A stretch of 64,000 nt of DNA from Ryuthela nishihirai. Taxonomy: Eukaryota > Arthropoda > Arachnida > Araneae > Heptathelidae. This document shows positions 10,978 through 22,529 of this stretch, piece by piece (positions within the stretch are counted from its first letter, which is position 1; every line of letters begins with the position of its first letter). Under the pieces are notes generated by a model. The model was not told the origin of the DNA, did not search any database, and was given only the letters and a program-made list of their open reading frames with translations. The stretch spans positions 74,476,020 through 74,540,019 of the forward strand of contig JAWZYU010000008.1 in assembly GCA_038380435.1 (NCBI GenBank), written 5' to 3'. The translations under genes and the position numbers were made by a program.

Positions 10978-12365
10978 AGAAAAGTCATTGCATAAATGCT
11001 TCTGCACTGCTGAAAGTGGAAAAGCAAGATGTGCAAATGATCAAAAAATGGAATGTGAGAATGCAAGGTACGTGCGTTTATTGCAGATTCATCAGTACAT
11101 AGTAGACCCACCTAGGGCGGTTATACAAGCCAGTAGGCGTCTCGGCATTCCATCAATTAGATGCTTAATGGGGTCCTGAGGTATGGCATTCCAAACAGTA
11201 TCCAATCAGGCATGCAAATGTGCCAAGTTCGCCACCAGAGGAGCTGGCGGCGAACAACCCATAAGGTCCCAAACATGCTCAATGGTCGACAAGTCCATAG
11301 AGTATGGCAGCCATGAGAAAATATGCACACCTTGGGGACTGAAAAGATATTAGTTGCTAGATGTTCGCTGCACGTGCAATGTGCGGAGTGGCGTTGTCCT
11401 GCTGCAGAATCAGTGCAGGCATAGTGGTAAGGGTTGTGTCACTTGATTAATGATGCCGTCGATGTAATGTCTCAGCGTTAGCATGCCAGAAACATGGCGC
11501 AAAAGTGTCCAGTCCATATGTGATGCCACCCCATACCATTGTAGCATGGTGAGGAGCTGTATGGCAGCTAATAGAATAGGCTTCTTCTGGTAGTCGTTGA
11601 CGTCGCCGATACCATACTGACAGACGTCCATCTGGCATGCTGAAACAGAATCAGGACTCATCTCTGAACAACACTCTCATCCATTCCCTGGTTCGATGTT
11701 GCCTTGCTTGACACCAATGGAGATGGCTGAACCGGTGATGTCACTGCAATGGCAGATGCTGGACTGGACGTCTCTCCCTCATTCTTGAGTCATGCAAAAA
11801 TGTCTAATGGTTTACATGGAGACCATGGTATCCATAGCAGTCTGCAAATCACTCTATGGCACAGTTGCTGGGATGAAAGCACCACGAATGGCCCACCTGT
11901 GAAGTATGTGGTTTTCATATCCTATGGTGTGATGTGCTGGTCGTGTATCTGTACTTTTGTATCATTTGGCACTCCATGATGTTGCGTGAGATGCACAGTT
12001 GCACTGTGCTCACATTCAGCCTCATGTCTGTGGCAATTGCATAAAGGCTGAATCTGAGCTCCCTCATACCAATGATTCGCTCTCTCTTAGAAAGTGCCAA
12101 TTTGCTCATAAAGGTACCACCAGTGTCTCCAAGGCATGTTCCAAACATTTTTGCAGCATGCACTCCAAACTCACTGTCAGTCATGCTACGATATGAGCTC
12201 GTGGGTGTCCAGTATTTATCCACGGCTCGGCTGAGTGTCACATGTCCATTCACTGCGAAACTTTGATCATTTGCTTTGATCTCAGATGCCCAACTGCTTC
12301 CTGTGATTTATATGTCTCTACTTCCATTCCTTCTTGGTGTTGCGATTTCCATTTTCAGCAGTGTA
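10978..12365 (-). pseudogene. Tc1-like transposon, full but inactive (family 2)
   Basis: Reverse-strand Tc1 element. The shared segment CACTGCTGAAARTGGAAA near 11007-11026 and, inverted, near 12342-12361 is probably part of its terminal repeats. N-terminal helix-turn-helix: LSKRERIIGMREL and SLYAIATDM. DDE core: a DES-stop-F motif near 11655, MVWGGITYG, LQQDNATPH near 11400, and MDLSTIEHVWDLMG near 11260. All three acidic residues are present, but the Arg codon of DESRF is TGA and several frame breaks follow. The length and order are those of a normal ~340 aa transposase, decayed in place. Confidence 0.8.
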
Positions 12366-12499
12366 TGTTTAAAAGTCATTGCAAAGCTAAACGTCCATAG
12401 AGTGTAACGTTAACAAGACAAGAAAGTCGTACCCAAAGCCTTCTACTGTTTTAGGACACTTTTCGGACCAGATTTTATTATATAAATGGTCCTTATAGG

Positions 12500-14215
12500 C
12501 ACTATACTTTTATCAAGGTAATGGTTAGTTCGAATTTTAGCTCCCCTATTATGATGTGGAATTCCTAACAGAACTTACCATTTGCAGTTAATTAATATGT
12601 AATCAATCATATTCTTATGCAGCCCATCAGGTGAAACCCATGTGTACTTATGTATGTCGCGGTGTTTGTAATAAGAGTCAGTTATTCTGAAACCATTCAG
12701 TTTACTTACCTGTAGGAGATGTTGCCCATTACCATTGCAGCTGTAAATAACAAAGGGACCTATCATCTCTTCCCAAAGGTCAAAGTCAGTATCAACTTTG
12801 GCATTGAAGTCACCTAGAACAAGGAAAATATCTCCTTTCTTGACAGAATTCAAAATATCCTGAGTTTGTCCTTCCCACGCTCATCGGCATCCTCAGTGGA
12901 GGCGTAACAGCAGAAAACTTTCAAGTCTGTAATGCTTGCTTGAAATTTAGAATTGACAAACTTTTAATTAATGCACTGATATCCTAGAAGAGAATCACTG
13001 GCGTGTCTCCTTTGAATTCACATTCCATTCAATTCCTTCACATTCCAAGAACCTATGGAGAGAAAATGTTTAATGGGATGTTTAAATAAACTATGTTTAT
13101 TGTGAGAAGAAGTGCTGACAATGTCAAACAACCCCTAATCGCAGGCATGGGGCAAAGCCGCTTTCCCCCACTACTAAAGGCTGAAGTCATCTACACTGGT
13201 AGGACTTCTTCCAATGTATGTTTAACGATGCCCATAGAAGCAAGGGTTCAAGTACCTGCGATGGCCTCTGCTCAGGATTATCCATCAGCTGATAAACATA
13301 TCCTGTGAATCTATGCATTTAGGGCTGTCAACCCACAAACAAATTAACTCCGCGGAAGTTTTTCTCTCAACAGATGCCCTCCAGTGTATCAAATTCAGGA
13401 TCCATAATCAAGCTCAGAGCCATTATTCCATTCTGACTGGTGTATATGGTCAGCACCAAGACCCTTTGTGGTTGACCACTCCTCAGGGTAAAATGAAAAA
13501 AGAAAAGCAGCCATACTAGTCCAGATCAGTAGGTTAAACTGATCTAGGAGCCCTCCCCTTCTTTAACCCTTTCACGACCAAGGTAAACATTTTTCCCATT
13601 TTAAAATTGGTGATTGTCGTATTTAATTTTAACCTTATCTGCATTTTTTTATACAGAATGTCAAAATGGAACGTATGCCGAACGCAATTACGTAAACGGG
13701 AACGTTTAGAAAACAAAAATAGAACTGTCAGGACGCATAATATATGTACTATGTGCAATGTCCATCTTTGCCTCACTACCAAAAGAAATTGCTTCGCAGA
13801 ATATCATAATTAGTGCATCATTTTGTATAGTAATTTTATTTCATAATTTTGCATTATTTTAGTTAACATTTTGTTCTAATAAACCAACAAATAAAAGACA
13901 TTGCATAATAAGCCTAACTATAATTTGTGCTACCTTTATAGTCCATTGGGAAAAATATTTCCCATAAAATTCCAAAAAAACTACACATTGTTATGTATTT
14001 TTCTTATGATTTTTATTTATTTTACGTCTAAACAAACTAAAATAAACAGTTACATACTAATATTTACTATTAGAAACCTTATGGTCTTGAAAGGGTTAAG
14101 AGACTATCGCTTATGAATGGTATTAACGGTCTGTACCATGAGAAGGTGGGTCGGACTTTAGGTGCCTGGCTAGGACAGGGGATTGGTGCATAGCTCTCCT
14201 TCCAGTGAATACCAA
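12500..14215 (-). mobile_element. RTE-like LINE, 5' part only
   Basis: Reverse-strand copy of the same LINE family as 4926-8975. The 5' end is at about 14215, with the usual GGAAGGAGAGCTATGCACC start. The endonuclease ends in the 92-codon open stretch at 12575-12853, with VLGDFNAKV, TWVSPDG and MIDYILI. The final Asp-His block is altered to TNH. RT is absent, so the 3' part was lost after insertion (LINE truncation at insertion would instead remove the 5' end). The piggyBac-type MITE at 13567-14095 interrupts the 5' region. Confidence 0.75.
13567..14095. mobile_element. piggyBac-type MITE, copy 1
   Basis: A 529-bp element flanked by TTAA at 13563-13566 and 14096-14099. Terminal inverted repeats are CCCTTTCACGACCA at the left and, inverted, CCCTTTCAAGACCA at the right. 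TTAA targets plus CCCTTT ends are the mark of the piggyBac superfamily. It carries no transposase; its small frames are shadows. It is nearly identical to the copy at 36964-37491 and sits inside the 5' region of a LINE. Confidence 0.85.
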
Positions 14216-14228
14216 GCTATTATGTACA

Positions 14229-14440
14229 ATCCAAGGTCATCCAGTGTGTTAATGTGACCAGAGTATTGCTTCCTCCGCACAGAGTATTGCTAATGTGCAC
14301 AGAGTATTGCTTTCTCTGCAAGGTTTCATGGCTTAACAACCCATCTGATGGACCTTTCCTATCCAACTGTGTTGGACTTGAAAATTTCATGTTATCTATG
14401 TGGTTTAACACCTGTTTTACCATCAAGCTGGCTTAAGACG
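14229..14440 (-). mobile_element. SINE-A-like fragment, very old
   Basis: Short matches to the SINE-A middle in reverse orientation: AAGGTCATCCAGTGTGTTAA, GCACAGAGTATTG and GGCTTAACAACCCATC. The segment CAGAGTATTGCT is repeated three times between 14258 and 14315. Too diverged for boundaries or a TSD. Confidence 0.5.
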
Positions 14441-14599
14441 GCGAGCAAGGTAAGCAGCGCATCAGGAGCCATCACCAAAGGGGCACTTCAATAACACGAC
14501 TTGTGTAAAATATCCGAAAAGGGGCAGCAAAAAGGGACTTCGCATTGGGTGCAAGTGCAAACTTATCTGGTTTGAGCTGTTCCTCTGCTTCCCATGGAG

Positions 14600-14700
14600 A
14601 GAGTAGAAAAAATTTCTAATGCAGGCATAGCTGGGACCTGAACCCATGAATTGCAGATTATCAACCTGACATGCTGCCGACTGAGCCAACTTCCACTCTA
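14600..14700 (-). mobile_element. SINE-A-like tRNA head fragment
   Basis: The complement of a tRNA-type head is recognisable: TGGGACCTGAACCCA (B box side) and CTGCCGACTGAGCCAA (A box side), as in SINE-A heads. The body to the left is poorly matched. An old, separate head fragment. Confidence 0.5.
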
Positions 14701-16114
14701 AGTGAAGAGAAATTGGAAAATTCTACCAAGAAGGAAAAATAAACGTCTCACGATTAGTGTTTTAATATTTGCATAAAACGGAAAGCGGTGGGATGACAGA
14801 GGATTGACCCTGCATTGTTCAGAGTAAGGATTGTAATGAAAAACCTCAAACTATATGCTTTATACTAAAAATCAGCCGATACTTTCAACACTTCTATTTC
14901 TAGACCATCACTCTGACACTGAAATTTGTCTACAGTAGACAAATTTCTGATTACGTCCCTGCACGCAAAGACCTGCTGAAATAATTTAAGAAAAGCTGCT
15001 TTACTAAAAACTACTTCGAGAAGGTTTATAGAATGATGCAAAGATGTTTCGAAATGGAATTTCGACTGCATGATTTACAGAGTCAAAGCTCATTTAAGAT
15101 CTCAGTGGGTAACGGTTGCATTATATTTATCACTGGAAAATTAAAAATCTAACGAACACTTCAGTCTAAAATTTTCTTGCTTTCTATGCTACAAGACGTC
15201 GTTCTCTGAAGAATGTTTTTTGTCGTAAATGCGTGGGTAGCTTCTTCTTCCAGAGTTGCATCATGCTCGCATACAATCTCGCTAGCTGACCTTCGACGCG
15301 GGAATCAAAAGTTAACCGTAAAATTCGTGCCGTACGCGTATGCAGAGACAGCTAAACCTTTTTCAATATCAGAAGTGGTTAAAGCTACGACGTCGTGAAA
15401 AGAACACAGTTCTTTTTTAATTTGAAAGAGCAACAGATGGGGCAGAAAAATTCGGATCCTTTCCATTTGAAATGAGTGCAGCACAAAAGACTCGATAACT
15501 CTTCAACGGCGGAAGTTTGAAGCTTTCGAGTGGCAAAATGAAGGAGTTCTTTCATAAACAAGCAGCAGCTTCAAATTAGGGAATGCGTTTAGCTGTGCTG
15601 CAAACAAAAATATAAACACTTCTCCGCTGGCACAATGCCAACTCTTATGTGCCGCGCTTCGCAACGGTTTTGTAGTTGTTAAGCACGATCAGTGACAGAC
15701 TGTTGCCAGTTTCAGAACTGGACAAAATCCATCTGGACATTTTCACCTCGAGCTCTAACGAAACGGAAAATAAAAAAAAGCTTATCGAGTTCTTACTAAA
15801 ACATTTTTAAGGGCATGGCCTCAACAGAGAGGGGATAGGGGAGGACACAAGGGAGAAGTAACCTCCTCCTGGAAAAATCTATGAAAAAATTAGTTTATTT
15901 TGAATAATTAATTTATATTGAATAATATCAGGTGTATCAAAAGTTAATAAATTTTAACGAAATGTAAATCTTGTTTTTTTACTTTTGTATTTTAACCTCG
16001 ATTTAATTTTGAAATTGAAAATAACTGATATCAATTAAAATCATTTAGTGGATTTTTATTTTCGAATGACAGTCTAATAATCTCCCTTGACGCTATACCA
16101 CTGCTACTTCGCAA
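14701..16114. other. No recognised gene
   Basis: About 1.4 kb. 15000-15780 is less AT-rich than its surroundings and has several short frames on both strands (for example 61 codons at 15213), none with a domain I recognise. The last ~220 bp (about 15900-16114) is paralogous to 22270-22380, sharing TCTCCCTTGACGC and CACTGCTACTTC, and is the target into which the element at 16123 inserted. Confidence 0.4.
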
Positions 16115-16122
16115 TATCTATT

Positions 16123-18512
16123 CAGGGGCGTATTGAAGGACTACGATTGGGGGGGGGGGAACAAATCGAAAATTTTCCAACTCGGAAATCAAAACTCTCT
16201 TGCGTTTTGCATTTTGACTTCCAATTCATTCAGACGAGATGGGATAATAACTGTGATTATATTTACATATCTTGTTTGTTTTGTTTGAACAATATTTACA
16301 TCTCGTCTGAATTGTAGCAAGTCAGTGTTAATTTTCCCTTGAATTGGCCAACTCTCCTTAATTTCAAAAAGCCAATCGCAATCTTTACATCTCTCCTAAA
16401 TTTTCCAAGTCACTTCAAAATTATCAAACTCCCCAATATTTTGCCAAGTTTTCTCGATTTTGTCAACTCTCCTTAATTTTACAAACCCAATCCCAATTAT
16501 CACACCTCGCCTATATTTCACCAAGTGGATTCGAATTTTGCCAACTACCCTACATTTTGACAACTCGCCTATATTTTATCCAGTGGATTCAAATTTTGCG
16601 AACTCCCCTACATTTTGCCAAATCGCCATAATCTACATAAAATATCGCAATTTTTACATCTTCCCTGAATTTGCCAAGTCATTTCGAATTTTATCAACTC
16701 TCCTTAATTGGCCTTAAAAGGCACAATTTTCACAACTCCCCTGTATTTTTCCAAGTGGCTTCGAATTTTGCCAACTGCCCTACATTTTGTTAAGTTTTCT
16801 CAATTTCTCCAACATTCCTTAATTTCACAAAAAAAATCCCAATTTTAACAAATCGCCTATATTTTACCAAGTGGATTCAAATTTTGCAAAGTTTTCTCGA
16901 TTTTGTCAATTCTCCTTAATTTTACAAAAACAATCCCAATTTTCGCAACTCGTCCGTATTTTACCAAGTGGATTCGAATTTTATCAACTGCCCTAAGTTT
17001 TGCCAAGTTTCCTCGATTTTGCCATCTCGCCACAATTTAACAGAAAAAAAATCCAAATTTTTACATCTCACCTGATTTTTGCAAAGTCACTCAAAATTTT
17101 GCCAGCTCCCCCAAGATTTGTCAACTCTTCTAGATATTACGAAGTTGCCTCGATATTGCCAACACGCCATAATTTTACAGAAAAATAGATTGCAATTTTT
17201 ACATCTCACCTGAATTTTGTCAACTCTCCACGATTTTGCCAAGTCACTCCGAATTTTGCCAACTGTCCCTAGATTTTGCCAACTCGCCATAATTTTACAG
17301 AAAAAAATCGCAATTTTTACATCTCACCTGAATTTTGCCAACTCCTCACGATTTTGCCAAGTCACTCCGAATTTTGCCAACTGTCCCTAGATTTTGCCAA
17401 CTCGCCATAATTTTACAGAAAAAAATCGCAATTTTTACATCTCACCTGAATTTTGCCGACTCCGCACGATTTTGCCAATTTTGCCAAGTCACTCCGAATT
17501 TTGCCAACTGTCCCTAGATTTTGCCAACTCGCCATAATTTTACAGAAAAAAATCGCAATTTTTACATCTCACCTGAATTTTGCCAACTCCGCACGATTTT
17601 GCCAATTTTGCCAAGTCACTCCGAATTTTGCCAACTTCCCCTAGATTTTCCAAACTCTCTAAGTTTTTGCGAACTTCCCCTAGTTTTTGCAAACTCCCTA
17701 AGTTTTGCCAACTCGCCATAATTTTACAGAAGAAAATCCAAATTTTTACACCTTACCTGAATTTTTGCCAACTCCGCACGATTTTGCCAAGCCACTCCGA
17801 ATTTTGCCAACTTCCCCTAGATTTTGCCAACTCGCCATAATTTTACAGAAAGAAATCCCAATTTTTATATCTCACCTGAATTTTGCCAACTCCCCACGAT
17901 TTTGCCAAGACACTCCGAATTTTGCCAACTTCCCCTAGATTTTGCCAACTCGCCATAATTTTACAGAAAGAAATCCCAATTTTTACATCTCACCTGAATT
18001 TTGCCAACTCCCCACGATTTTGCCAAGTCACTCCGAATTTTGCCAACTTCCCCTCGATTTTGCAAACTCCCTAAGTTTTGCCAACTTCCCCTAGATTTTG
18101 CAAACTCCCTAAGTTTTGCCAACTCGCCATAATTTTACAGAAAGAAATCAAAATTTTTACATCTCACCTGAATTTTGCCAACTCTCCACGATTTTGCCAA
18201 GTCACTTCGAATTTTGCCAACCCCCCAATATTTTGTCAAATTGTCCCGATTTTGCTAACTCACCTGTATTTTACTAAGTGGGTTCGAATTTTGCCAACTG
18301 CTCTAAATTTTGCCGTCTCTCCATTTTACAAAATGCCCTAGATTTGCCAAGTTACCTCGATTTTGACAACTCCCCTTAATTTTGCAAAAAAAAAGATCAC
18401 AAATTTTCAGAACTCACCTAGATTTTACGAAGTCACTTCGAATTTTGCCAACTCCGAGTTACTTTAGGGGGGGAGGTTTGGGGGTAGCCTCCCCCCCATG
18501 GCTACACCCCTG
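16123..18512 (+). mobile_element. hAT-type non-autonomous element with tandem-repeat core
   Basis: Ends are CAGGGGCGTATTGAAGG and, inverted, CAGGGGTGTAGCCATGG, flanked by a perfect 8-bp TSD TATCTATT (16115-16122 and 18513-18520). An 8-bp TSD with CAGGGGCGTA-like ends indicates the hAT superfamily. The interior (about 16330-18450) is a tandem array of ~20-24 bp monomers of the ATTTTGCCAACTC type, organised from 17.2 kb on into ~118-bp higher-order units marked by CGCCATAATTTTACAG (17285, 17403, 17530, 17714, 17834, 17951, 18125). No transposase is encoded. The paralogous site at 22.37-22.41 kb lacks the element, confirming the insertion. A second, inverted copy lies at 55946-57414. Confidence 0.85.
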
Positions 18513-18722
18513 TATCTATTATATCTGCATACGTATTAAAAAATCACACTCGATTTAAGGTTGAATTTGAGGATTCTGTGATGGCAACATGGGCTGAGCA
18601 TTTCAGAGATGTTCTGAATTATTATTCAGAACTGAATTATTATTTCTACTTCCATTGTTTGCAATGAGGATAGATGCATTACTGGCTTTAATGATGGTCC
18701 TATTTCACATTCCGATGTCGCA

Positions 18723-19181
18723 TTGGCTATCTCTAAATTAAAACTGCATAAATCCCCCGGGGTGGACGAAATCACCACTGAAATGCTTAGAGCTGGAAAC
18801 ATTTGTGTTGTCACATGGCTGACTGAAATTTTGAATATTTTTTATGATAAAGGTGTTGTTCCTAAGGATTTTACTAGAGCTATCATTGTCCCAATTTTTA
18901 AAAAAGGTGATCGCAGTTCTTGTGATAATTATAGGGGAATTAGTTTACTTTCTGTTCCAGGTAAAGTGCTTTGCATGATTAAATTTAATAGAATTAAGAA
19001 TTTGGTTGATGGACAATTGCGTAATGAACAGTGTGGATTCAGAAGTGGTAGGGGATGTATTGATCAAGTATTTTCACTTAGGCAGATTATTGAGAAATAT
19101 TTAGAGTTTCAAAAACCTGTGGTTGCTAGCTTTATAGATTTCAAAAAGGCTTTTGACTCTATCGACATAATTTGTGGTTGA
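18723..19181 (+). pseudogene. LINE RT fingers/palm fragment (152 codons)
   Basis: The longest intact RT stretch of this family in the window: KLHKSPGVDEITTEML, AIIVPIFKKGDRSSCDNYRG, LLSVPGKVL, RNEQCGFRSGRGCIDQ and ASFIDFKKAFDSI. These are RT blocks 0 to A, and the Asp of FIDFKKAFD is the first catalytic metal ligand. The frame breaks right after KAFDSI by a small deletion, so the rest of the palm is read in other frames. Confidence 0.85.
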
Positions 19182-19807
19182 TTGTTAGATCATATGGAAT
19201 ACCTGATGTCAGTTATTGGAATGAGAGTTCTCTATAATAACACTGAATCGTGTGTGAGAATTGGTACGTCTTGCAGCGATTGGTTTAGCATTGCTAGTGG
19301 TCTCCTTTTCTCTTTAGTTTGGATATTGATTATGTAATACGAAATTCTTTGCAAGGGAAAGATTTTGGTCTTAAACGGTCTAGAGATTTCAGAATTTATG
19401 ATTTAGCTTATGCAGATGACTTGGCATTGTTGGCTAATGATGTTGATGAGATTAATCGGTAATTAGGGCTGTTGATGAGACTGGTAATAGAGTAGGTTTG
19501 GTGATAAACAGAGAAAAAACTAAAGTGATGAAAATTGGTCAGTCAGATGGTGCTTCAGTTGCTTTGAATAACTGTACTATTGAGCAAATGTCTCAGTTTA
19601 ATTATCTTGGGAGCTATGTGACAGATACTGGTGATGTGCGGCATGAGAAATAGAAGAATAGGGATTGCCGCTAGAACTTTTAAGAATCTATGGAGAGTAT
19701 GAAGAAATAGGCGTATTCACCTAAAGACTAAAATTAAGCTGTATAATAGTTTGGTTCTTTCTAAGGTTAGTTATGGTAGCGAAACATTCACCCTTTGTAA
19801 GCAGGAT

Positions 19808-20000
19808 AGTAGTATAGTAAATGAGAGTTCTAGGCCAATGGTAAAGTATAGGGAATCCCATGTTAACCTATGGGACACTTTTGGGGAGATGAGCGTTGAC
19901 GTGGTGTTTGGGCGAGACGTTTTGTGTGAAAGACAGGATATGAGAGGGATTGCATGTTAACAATTAACATTGGCTCAGAACTCTCATTTACTATACTACT
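19808..20000. mobile_element. 193-bp MITE inside LINE
   Basis: Ends AGTAGTATAGTAAATGAGAG and its reverse complement form ~30-bp terminal inverted repeats. CAGGAT (19802-19807) is repeated at 20001-20006. The homologous LINE site at 28.87 kb reads GCAGGATAACAAG with no insertion, which fixes both boundaries. The TSD is 6 or 7 bp because one base is shared with the element end, and the superfamily is undecided. The interior has no ORF of note. Confidence 0.85.
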
Positions 20001-20385
20001 CAGGATAACAAGAAAATTGATGCCTTTGATTCTAGATGCTTACGCAGTATATTGGGCATCAGGTGGTTTGACTTTGCAAGTAATGATGAGGTTAGAAGAA
20101 GGAGTCATTAATCTCTTTTGAACAACATATTGTGCAGAGAGAGACTGCGTTGGTTTGGCCATGCTGCCCGTATGCATAGCTGCAGATTGGCAAAGAGGAT
20201 TGTGAACAGTGTGCCTAAGGGTATCAGAAAAAGGGAGAGACCTAGGATGTGATGGGCAGACAATGTGAAACAGGACCTTGCTAGAATTGGCCTAGAGTGG
20301 CCAAATGCAAACACGTCTGGAAAAGAAAATACACAGTCTGGTTGGACCTCCGTAGCCCATGGCTGCATGAGGATTTTGTATATAT

Positions 20386-21050
20386 GTTTGTATGAAAGTG
20401 TTTGAGGGCCAGAACTCAGTAAATGTTAGTTATTATATTGTTAAGAGTGATTCTTATGTGTATAGTTGAAATTAGGATTTAGATTTAGAAATAACAACGC
20501 AATGTAAGATAAGATTCCAGCGGGGAGAGAGGAATATCATTGGGCTCTAATGCCCAGAATTTTATGATATGATTTTATTAAAACGAAACTGGAAAATGAT
20601 CACAGTTAACGTAAGAAGGGGTGGGAATGTAAATCAGACGTTTTTTTTTTCCTTTCCACCCCGTATAACGGTACACTATCGAATCTGAAGACGAAATTTG
20701 AAAGTAGGATATTTATGAACTGAATATAAGTTAGAAATTGAGCATTTATAGCAACACCTTTAGAGGTTTATTTTGTGAAATTAGCATTTGTATAATATTT
20801 TATGAAACAGTGTACTTAGGAATCAGCGGTATTTAGCCTATGCAATAGTCTTCAAAGTTCAACTTGTTATTAAAAATGAGATAAAACACTGTTTTTAGCA
20901 GTCTGAAATATTCGGTAAAAGACTAGATCTCGCTGCCGATTCAAAACAGGCTTCATTCCTTGAAGATGTCGCAAGACAGATTGCATTACATTCACAAGAA
21001 TGCAATTTTAGCGAAGAAATATGACTTTTAACAGATGACGATTTTATTAA
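20386..21050. other. No recognised feature
   Basis: AT-rich sequence between the LINE 3' end and the left TA of the Tc1 element. No family match inside the window and no plausible reading frame. Confidence 0.4.
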
Positions 21051-21052
21051 TA

Positions 21053-22266
21053 CACTGAAGTGCCATTGAATTAGGGATAGTAAGTAACGTGTTGGACCCC
21101 CTGACCCTGTGATAACGGCCAACACACGACGAGGCAAGGACTCCACAAGCTTGTGTAAATGTTCCACAGGTATGGCGACCCATGCATCCTCCAGAGCTGT
21201 CCACAATTCTCTCAAGGTCGTCGCTGATGTCACACGGGCCCGAACACTCTGTTCAACGGTATCCCAAAGATTTAAATCTGGGTTTCTAGGTAGCAAATTC
21301 ATTTTTTTAAAGTTAGCAAAATGCTGCTGCAACCATGCAGTAGCCAACCTTGACTTGTGAGATGAACAGTTGTCTTGCTGGTAGACGCCATCTCCATTAG
21401 AATGCATGATAGCCATAAATGGATGTAAATGGTCAGCCATGAGTTCTACGTACCAGAATGCATTGAGAGTCGTCGGTACATGTACCAAAGGTTCTACAGA
21501 CACCCAACTGAAGACACCCTAGGCCATCACTGAGCCACCACCAGCTTGTACTGTTCTAACCTGACATGCAGGATCCATGGCTTCATGGGGTTGGCGCCAT
21601 ACCCTCAGTCTCCTATCAGCATGATGAAGTTTAAATCGGGATTCATCACTCCAGGCTATCAGTTGCCAATTTTCAGTAGTCCAATTTCGATGTTCTTTAG
21701 CCCAGTCAAGGCATTGAGCCTGATGTCGTGCCATTAGAAGTGGGACTCTCGTAGGTCGTTGGCTCCCGATGCCGAGACAATGAAGTGACCTTTGCAAGGT
21801 CCATGCACTGACTTCCTGGCTGGAACCTACGTTCAGATGGGAGGTGATTTCAGATGTCTGGCCCCTATCGGTCTGTACGATGTGGGTCAGACAGCGAAGC
21901 CCACGATCATTCATGGCTGGTTGTCCTTTGCAGTTTGTCTGGGTGCTTTTTTGCTGGAATTTTCATATTCCTGGAACACTCTTGAAACTGTCTTATGAGA
22001 AAATCCAAGTTCGTTGACAATTTCGGAGATGGAGTGTTCCATCCGTAGGGCACCTATGATGTGCCCTGTACTTAAAATCTGTTTGTCAAATGCCTCTAAA
22101 TCCCGTGCCTTTCCCATTACGCTTCTCACGACAAATGCTTCAGGAAGCCAAAGTTGACAGCTATATATGGCCAGAGTTTCAGCCACGCATGCGCGCAAAT
22201 GCGGAACTTGAGATACTGAATTTGGATGTCATCATCTCCTATCCTTAATTCAATGGCACTTCAGTG
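21053..22266 (-). pseudogene. Tc1-like transposon, complete but inactive (family 3, copy 1)
   Basis: A 1214-bp element bounded by TA and with inverted ends CACTGAAGTGCCATTGAATT. The reverse strand encodes a Tc1 transposase in three frames. The helix-turn-helix part (21911-22198) has SISEIVNELGFSHKTVSRVF, and 21519-21914 has WSDESRFKLHH with an intact Arg. 20895-21503 has VYQQDNCSSHKS and NPDLN directly followed by LWDTVEQSVRAR. Normally PIEN stands between NPDLN and LWD, so an in-frame loss of those four codons removes the catalytic Glu. The sister copy is at 38195-39389. Confidence 0.88.
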
Positions 22267-22268
22267 TA

Positions 22269-22529
22269 CATTTTTTTTCCATTCTTGAAAATAACTTCTA
22301 TCAATTAAAACCATTTAGTTTATTTTTACTTTGCGATGACAGGCCAATAATCTCCCTTGACGCCATATCACTGCTACTTCATAATTTGTATTACATCTGC
22401 ATACATATTAAAAAAATCACAATCCGTACCGTGTGAAACTGAACTTATAATCGTGTAAAACGAAACGTTGCATTTTCTTGACCGTGCAAAATCGAAATCG
22501 TGCAAAACAAGTACCGTGTATCCAAGTCC
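22269..22529. other. Paralogue of the 16.0/18.5 kb flank (empty site)
   Basis: 22280-22435 aligns with 15990-16122 joined to 18521-18548. Shared words are AATAATCTCCCTTGACGC, CACTGCTACTTC and ATCTGCATACRTATTAAAAAA. It contains one copy of the target region without the 2.4-kb element. The wider repeat family to which this flank belongs is unknown. Confidence 0.6.

Larger units (their letters stand above)
18553..20385 (+). mobile_element. RTE-like LINE, 5'-truncated copy
   Basis: Starts within the linker before the RT (WAEHFRDVLN-like) and runs to the family 3' end CCATGGCTGCATGAGG. The RT is in several frames. An in-place deletion removes the GVRQGC block near 19298 (it reads GCTAGTGGTCTCC instead), while the YADD box near 19407-19425 (AYADDLALLAND) is intact. 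A 193-bp MITE sits at 19808-20000. Starting in mid-ORF is the usual outcome of target-primed reverse transcription. Confidence 0.85.
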
